From an uncultured bacterium (GTDB lineage Bacteria; Patescibacteriota; Gracilibacteria; Absconditabacterales; Absconditicoccaceae): a stretch of DNA of 32,089 nt. The notes under the pieces were generated by a model that saw nothing but the letters and a program-made list of their open reading frames with translations, searched no databases and had not been told where the DNA came from. The translations under genes and the position numbers were made by a program. Where the stretch lies: the NCBI GenBank assembly GCA_916049765.1, contig CAJZIX010000013.1, positions 1 to 32,089 on the forward strand, read 5' to 3'. Below are positions 26,827 to 32,089 of the stretch, one piece after another (the first letter of the stretch is position 1; each line of letters begins with the position of its first letter).

Positions 26827-27312
26827 TTATGTATATTCTTCTATTTCTTCCTCAAAAAACTCAAGCTGAATTCAGACTTTTTTAAACATTTCTTCAGATT
26901 CTTCTCCAGCATGGTATTTCTTTTCACAGACAACGCGAGTAATCCCACAGTTGATAATCATCATTGCACAGGCTCTACAAGGAGTCATTTTGCAGTATAA
27001 GGTCGCTTTATCCAGAGCAATTCCGAGTTTTGCAGCCTGACAGATCGCGTTTTGTTCTGCGTGAACGGTCCTCATGCAGTGTTGAGAGCTGTGTCCATCG
27101 TTATGTTGAAGAGTTTTTAGAAGATGTCCTACATCATCGCAGTGGGGGAGTCCTTTAGGAGCTCAAACGTATCCAGTTACCAAAATTTGGTTTGCTCTCG
27201 CAATTACGCATCCGCTTCTTCAACGATCGCAAGTAGCTCTTTTTGCAATAGCTCTACAGACCTCCATAAAATATTCATCTCGTGAAGGGCGGATCTTTTC
27301 TCAATTTTCCAT
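26827..27312 (-). CDS. dCMP deaminase (ComEB/cytidylate deaminase family)
   Basis: Zinc deaminase converting dCMP to dUMP for thymidylate synthesis; 161 residues. RPSRDEYFMEVCRAIAKRAT is the family's N-terminal signature. LVTGYV-G-APKGLPHC and HCMRTVHAEQNAICQAA (HAE zinc and catalytic motif) follow, then MTPCRACAMMIINCGITRVV (PCxxC zinc ligands). Four UGA codons are in frame, three at plausible or conserved Gly positions; the last lies near the C-terminus. It lies 86 bases upstream of the AlaRS-domain gene on the same strand, so the two may form a unit. A role next to the uracil-DNA-glycosylase-like gene in keeping uracil out of DNA is possible but only inferred. Confidence 0.93.
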
Positions 27313-27394
27313 CAGATTTTTTGAATGAGAAAATAAAAACCTGACCTTTTTTTATATTTTGTAAAGGATTTTGCAAGAAAAATTATCACATCTT

Positions 27395-27423
27395 TTGACA
27401 AACTAAGAAAAATCCTCTATAAT
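27395..27423 (+). promoter_or_regulatory. Consensus promoter of the DUF1846-like gene
   Basis: TTGACA (27395-27400) and TATAAT (27418-27423) are both perfect, with the ideal 17-base spacer. The -10 box overlaps an ATG at 27422, so translation cannot start there. The next in-frame ATG, at 27452, lies about 20 bases after the expected transcription start. Confidence 0.8.
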
Positions 27424-27451
27424 GGAAAAAACTTTTACTTCTCAACAACGA

Positions 27452-28357
27452 ATGGAAAGTAATTTTGATAACAAAAAATATCTTCATCTTTTGACTCAAG
27501 AATTAGGAAAAAGAATCGCTCAGACTTCAGGAAAACTCTATGTAGAGATTAATGGAAAGCTCCTGAAAGATGATTTTGCTACCAGAATTTTTTCTGGATA
27601 TGATGGAGAAAATAAAAGAAAGCTGATTGCAGAGTTTAAACCAGATTTAGATATTTTGGTCTGCATCAATGCTAAACATATTATTGAAAATACTCCCATG
27701 ACAAAAAAGGAAGTTCCTTGTATTCAGCATATTGAGCTTACTTTAAAAAGAATTGAAACGGCAACAGGTATTAAGCCACAAGTCGTTATTACGCATATCA
27801 ATATTGAAGAGATGTATGATCTGATTTTTGCTTTTGAAAAAAAGTTTCAGAAAAAGGGCTATAAAGTACGAGAAATTTATCTCAAAAAAGGTTTTCCTAT
27901 CAATAAACATCTTTTGTTGAGTGAGAATGGGTTTGGAAATGATGATCATATTCCGATTATGAAAAAGCTCGTCTTTGTTACGGGAATTGGAATCGAAAGC
28001 GGAAAATTAGATACTTGTATAGGACAGATTTATCGTGATCATGAGATTGGCTTAAAATCAAGTTTCTGTATGCTGCAGACTTTACCTTTGAGTGAATTGA
28101 GTTCTGAGCATCCTATCAATCAAGCTTGGCTCAAGAAAAGAGAAAATGAAATTCTGACTCAAGATGATTTTTGAGAAACGGTTGAAGATAGTTCTCAGGA
28201 GAGTTTCAGAATTATGAAAGATTTACTTGATGATCAGCTCGAGGAAGATAATTTGATTAGGACTTACAAGAAAGTTTCTGACATGATTATTTGTCCAACT
28301 TTATCCTGTATTGCCGATCTTTCAAAGGCTGAAGCATTAGCTCAACAAGAACTGTAG
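27452..28357 (+). CDS. DUF1846-like protein (short form)
   Basis: 301 residues similar to the N-terminal part of DUF1846 proteins, normally near 500 residues. FDNKKYLHLLTQELGKRIAQ, GKLYVEINGKLLKDDFATRI, then KPDLDILVCINAKHIIENT and the loop FVTGIGIESGKLDTCIGQIY (family: APGPGSGKMATCLSQLY) are clear matches. HPINQAW follows, after which similarity ends, and one UGA leads into a charged tail (DDQLEEDNLIRTYKKVSD). The family's role is unsettled, though the fold suggests nucleotide binding. The start at ATG 27452 is set by the promoter, which overlaps the more upstream ATG. No Shine-Dalgarno site is seen. Confidence 0.78.
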
Positions 28358-28471
28358 TGCTTTGAGGAAAGAGGAGAGAATTCTGATTTCCTATTTTTTA
28401 AATAAGTTCTGTAGAAGTCAGTTTGATTTCTTTTTTTATCCAGAGGAAAAGAGAAAAAAGTTTTCCAAAAT

Positions 28472-28500
28472 TTGCATTTTTTTCTCTTGTCAAGTATAAT
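28472..28500 (+). promoter_or_regulatory. Promoter of the secreted Cys-repeat protein gene
   Basis: TTGCAT (28472-28477), a 17-base spacer and TATAAT (28495-28500) lie 38 bases before the ATG at 28538. Confidence 0.65.
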
Positions 28501-28537
28501 TGTTGTAGACTTTATTTGATTACGTTGAAAAAAGCTT

Positions 28538-30004
28538 ATGGCCATTAAAAGAATTAGGAAAATTAAACCTCAAAGATTAACAAAACCGAATGTTCTGTCC
28601 TTTCTCGCTTATACTTTGATTCTTTTCTTTTGAGCGACGATTTTTGTAAATGTCAATCCAAATGCAAATGAATCGTATCGTCAGGAACGAGAGGCGAGAA
28701 ATCTGAAGCCTATGCAACGAATTTTTTTGGCGGATAATGGAGAAACTCATGAACTCTTTGGAAATCCAGAACTGTGAGAGCATGGAGCACCAGAAGATTG
28801 GAAATATCTGTTTCCAGAGCAGGAAAAGCAAGAAGAGATTCAAGATTTTTGAACAGGAAGCGTCCTTTCTGGAACGGAACAATCTGAACTCTGAACCGGA
28901 AGAGAAAATCAAGTGTGATCTGGAGGAGAATGAAGTGTTCATGAAATTCTTTCTTTGACAGGAAGCTTTATCTCTACAGGAGATCAGTTTTCTTGAACTT
29001 TTTCAGAACAGAATACGGGCTTAGATTTTATTACCTGAACGATAGAGAAAGGAGAAACTACTTCTTGATCTCTTGTACACACTGGTGATGCTCCTTTGAA
29101 GCTCAAAACTCCTAAAAAAGCCTATGGAGCATTGTGGAATACTTTAGAAGATCGTTCAGTCTTTATCAATATGGTTTTTGAATATCTTTTGAGAGGTGAT
29201 ATCGTAGAATTGCCAGAAGGAGCGGTAAGATATGTGGTTCTCCTTTATGGAATGGAAGATAAAGTTAAAGAGAAAATTTTTGAGGAAAAAAGCTGTATGA
29301 CTCCATGGGGATATGAAATTGAACATTGAGCATCAGTTTTGGCATACGAGCAGAGGAGTGATGCTCCAAATATTTGTAATCTTCAGAGAAGAACCTGTAA
29401 AAATGGAAAACTTTCTGGAAAATTTACTCAGGCTTCTTGTGATGAAAATTTGAAGGGTAATATTAAGCATCTTTCTCATATTACGACGAATACTGAAAAG
29501 GCGATTACCACAGATGAGTTTATTCAGCCTTCTAAATCTCCAAAAAATGAAAATGCTGATTTCAATCTTCATGGACAACTCGCTCCAAACGATAAACCTC
29601 ATATCATTTCTTGACCTTTAACATGAGCGTTTTCACAAGAGGCAAATGAAGTTTCTCTCCAGCAGAATCCTCGTAAATTTTGTGAAGCTCCGCGATGAGA
29701 AAAGGTGCAAGCTGGGCATTTTGTAAAAGCGTATAGATTTCAAAATGGATTTACTGATGTCCCTTGTAAAGTGCAATTAAGGCTCTGTGTGAATGGGCAA
29801 CTTGAAGGTACCTATCAATATGCTTCTTGTCAGCCTTGGGAAACTTCCTATGAGGATTTTTTAAATGGGTATATGGATTGAGAAGAGCCTTCTCCTCAGA
29901 GGCTTTTAAAAATGCTAAAAACAGATTTTAACCCTGATCCAGAATATTGAAATAATCTTTCTCCTGAGATTATTGATAAAGTGCTTAAAATTTTGAGAGA
30001 ATAA
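28538..30004 (+). CDS. Membrane-anchored extracytoplasmic protein with cysteine repeats
   Basis: 488 residues. A basic N-terminus (MAIKRIRKIKPQRLTKP) and a single span (VLSFLAYTLILFF-G-ATIF) anchor it; the rest is outside. Residues ~90-180 are a low-complexity Gly/Ser/Thr/Glu region in which many glycines are UGA. A helical domain follows (KKAYGALWNTLEDRSVFINM, MEDKVKEKIFEEKSCMTPWG). Two similar cysteine units come next: CNLQRRTCKNGKLSGKFTQ-ASC and CKVQLRLCVNGQLEGTYQ-YASC, each C-x6-C-x12/13-C, probably disulfide-bonded. Fifteen UGA codons are in frame, the highest density in the window. No family name is known to me; a surface or envelope role is inferred. Confidence 0.8.
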
Positions 30005-30077
30005 AAGTACTCAAGAACTTGTAAAAATTGCATATATATATAATTATCTTATCTTTTATCTTCTTATATCATGTATC

Positions 30078-31331
30078 ATGAAAAAAAGACTGATTTTACG
30101 ATGAGTATTCCTTGCGATGCTCCTTGGTTACGGAATTTGGCGAATGAGACCACTTAGGATCCCTTCATATCTTGGTAGTGAAGAGGATTTAAAGCTTGAT
30201 CTACTTCCTCATATTCCAAAAGAAGAAAACTTGGGCTATACCTTTCAGCTTTCTTGAGTTAAAGAGCTTGATGATATGTTGAAACCTCTTTATGATAATA
30301 GTCCTTTTTCTAGATCAGAATCTGCCTATGTGTTATCTGATTTTCATAAAATTAAAGCCATTAGACTCCATCATAATAAGATGTGGCATGGAGATCAAAC
30401 AATTGAAGAAGTAGAAAAAGGCGTTGTTTCTGGGCATTTCTATGATATTAGTTTTGAAGAATATTTTTCTGGGCTTCAAATGGAACAGTTTCTTCAAAAA
30501 TTAGATGAAAACTGAGAACTTTCTCGTTTGATAACAGCGATTCATACTCAAGAATGGGTGGCTGATAGTTTTTTCCCTTTTGGAGGAGCTAATTATGGGT
30601 ATACTACAGCTCAACATATCGGTAATTTTTTGGAACAAGCGGCTTTTTATTCTTATCAGAAGTGAGATCTTGATCAGGGGAAAAAATATCTTGAATCTGC
30701 TTTATTGCTTTATTTTAAATTGAGTAAATACAATTCTGAATCAGAAACTTCAATAACACTTTCAAAATTAAATTTTCTGATGCAAGATATGCTCTATTTC
30801 GCAGAGCAGCAGATTATTCCAAAGCATCATTTACAGGCTTTTAAACAGCTTTGGGAAGCCTATCCTCTTGATCAAGAGAAGAGTTATCAGCAAGAACTTA
30901 AATGGAAGTATCAGGCTTCTTTGTGATATCTCAATGAAATGAAGAATATGACGGGAGATATGGCATGGATGATGAACTACCCTTTTCTTGATGTTAAGGA
31001 AACTAAAGCAGCTTTGACCTATTATTTTTTGACGATGTTGGATCATCCTACTTCTGGTCATAAAATGACTGAAAATTTTTTGTATGAAAAGCTGGACGGT
31101 AGATGTCAGTCAGATGTTAGTCAGAATATGCTTCAACTTACACAGGACAACTTTTATTCTTGGTATTTTATAGAACATATTTGGAAGCCACTTAAGCCTT
31201 ATCTTTGGAGAAAGAATAAAGTCTGAATGGATTTGTTTTGTAGTATATGATCTTGGATATCAAATTTTTCTGTGGTTGAGAGCGTTCAAAAAACACAAGC
31301 ATTATTTACGGATTTTATAGCACAGGATTAA
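30078..31331 (+). CDS. Unknown membrane-anchored extracytoplasmic protein
   Basis: 417 residues. The N-terminus MKKRLILR-G-VFLAMLLGYGIW is a short signal anchor or signal peptide with UGA inside it. The rest is helical and soluble: YTFQLS-G-VKELDDMLKPLY, ITAIHTQEWVADSFFPFGGA, KKYLESALLLYFKLSKYN, then MTGDMAWMMNYPFLDVKE. Seven UGA codons are in frame. The helix pattern in the middle (QAAFYSYQK, YLESALLLYFK) resembles helical repeats but no clear TPR. It follows the cysteine-repeat gene by 73 bases on the same strand, and a TATAAT at 30039-30044 may give it a promoter of its own. Function unknown. Confidence 0.75.
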
Positions 31332-31407
31332 TCTTTTTAAAAAATCTTGCTATTTTGGGACTTTTTCGTAAGCTGAGTAGCGTTTTAAATACTTATTCCT
31401 TTTTTTG

Positions 31408-32065
31408 ATGCAAATGCAACTTACGAAAATTATTGCAACGGTTAGAGATGATTATGATCCTCAAAAAGTTATTCAGCTTTCAGATGCTGGAGTTGATGTT
31501 ATTAGGATTAATTTTACACACGCTACTCCAGAATCTTCAGAATCTCTTATGAAAGAGATCAATAAATTAAATGCTGAGGGAAGGACTCATTTGAGTTTGC
31601 TTTTGGATACAAAAGGACCTGATATTAGAACGGGGATGAGAGAAATTCCTCTTCAAGTAAAGAAAAATCAGACTTTTAATATTTTTGTTGATCTGGAAAA
31701 ATTGACTGAAGATTCAGATATTTTTTGTGATTATCCAGGGATTCTCAAAGATGTAGAAATTGGACAACAGGTAATTATTGATTCAGGATTGCTTATTGTG
31801 GAGGTATTGCAAAAGATCACTTGGTCGTAAAAGCACTTAATGATGCTGAGATTGGATCAAAAAGACATATCAATCTTCCTTGAGTAAAAATCTGACTTCC
31901 TGCGATGATTGACAAAGATAAGACGGATATTCTTTTTGGAATTAAAATGGGAATTGCTTATGTAGCAGCTTCGTTTATTAGGACTGGGGAAAATGTGAAA
32001 GAAATCAGATCTTTCCTAGATAATAATGGAGGAACATCAGTTAAAATTATTTCCAAGATTGAAAA
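31408..32065 (+). CDS. pyk: Pyruvate kinase, 3' partial and frameshifted
   Basis: Glycolytic enzyme making pyruvate and ATP from phosphoenolpyruvate. MQMQLTKIIATVRDD, VDVIRINFTHATPESSE and LLLDTKGPDIRTG are N-terminal family motifs. After LLIVEVL the frame runs into TAA at 31828-31830, but the next frame continues the protein at once: AKDHLVVKALNDAEIGSKRH, INLP-G-VKI-G-LPAMIDKDKT and FGIKMGIAYVAASFIRTGEN. One base appears to be missing near 31809 (for example TTGGCA read as TTGCA). The last residues before the adapter are KIISKIEKA, the family's active-site lysine strand. The two UGA codons after the shift fit Gly. Whether the shift is real or an assembly error at a contig end cannot be told; error seems likelier. 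Confidence 0.85.
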
Positions 32066-32089
32066 AGCGTCGTGTAGGGAAAGAGTGTA
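32066..32089 (+). other. Illumina adapter sequence (assembly artefact)
   Basis: The last 24 bases, beginning AGCGTCGTGTAGGGAAAG and ending AGTGTA, match the reverse complement of the standard Illumina TruSeq read-1 adapter. Translated in the pyruvate kinase frame they give SCRERV, a known adapter artefact in protein databases. They are not genomic. Confidence 0.93.

Noticed and set aside
27422..27451. ATG 27422 as the start of the DUF1846-like protein.
   Set aside because: It lies inside a perfect -10 box and so upstream of the expected transcript start; ATG 27452 also fits the family's N-terminus.

Overview
The window comes from a bacterium that reads UGA as glycine (translation table 25). 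In-frame TGA codons fall on invariant glycines of many conserved proteins: just before the P-loop of the ATP synthase beta subunit, the RGLCG motif of gamma, and the DGGKGQ motif of UvrC. Coding regions end only at TAA or TAG. This code is known from Candidatus Absconditabacteria (SR1) and Gracilibacteria (BD1-5), two Candidate Phyla Radiation lineages, so the organism is probably one of these. The DNA is AT-rich, Shine-Dalgarno sites are scarce, and intergenic spaces are short. Under the standard code most genes would look broken. All coordinates here use UGA = Gly.

Layout. 1-2900: a partial unknown gene, then a threonine-rich leader peptide with an attenuator ahead of thrS, and a small membrane protein. 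2877-5265 (minus): exonuclease III and phosphoglycerate mutase (gpmI). 5266-6285: about 1 kb without a recognisable gene but with nested inverted repeats and a long minus-strand open frame. 6286-7032: truB. 7174-12759: F1 ATP synthase genes in the order delta, alpha, epsilon, gamma, (uracil-DNA-glycosylase-like gene), beta, with no F0 genes present. 12793-13467 (minus): membrane-anchored tail-collar-like protein. 13512-13678: candidate structured RNA. 13794-14861: a stand-alone IleRS C-terminal domain and recX. 14939-16015: WecA/MraY-type glycosyltransferase. 16252-16682 (minus): membrane/coiled-coil gene interrupted by a frameshift at an A8 run. 16829-20875: uvrC, a SEDS cell-wall polymerase with a large extra loop, and an unknown gene. 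20927-23395 (minus): an 822-residue unknown protein with an internal tandem repeat. 23567-25741: a stand-alone flap endonuclease with a C-terminal clamp-binding motif, an unknown gene, and a methyltransferase. 25778-27312 (minus): a stand-alone AlaRS editing/DHHA1 protein and dCMP deaminase. 27452-31331: a DUF1846-like protein and two membrane-anchored extracytoplasmic proteins. 31408-end: pyruvate kinase, frameshifted and cut off.

The genes are mostly core functions: translation, glycolysis, F1 ATPase, DNA repair and envelope synthesis. Between them lie lineage-specific surface proteins rich in UGA codons. The most striking signals are the threonine attenuator upstream of thrS, the structured RNA near 13.6 kb, two detached tRNA-synthetase domains, and the clamp-motif flap endonuclease.

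The last 24 bases match Illumina adapter sequence, so the window ends at an assembly artefact. I saw no tRNA or rRNA genes, CRISPR arrays or insertion sequences.
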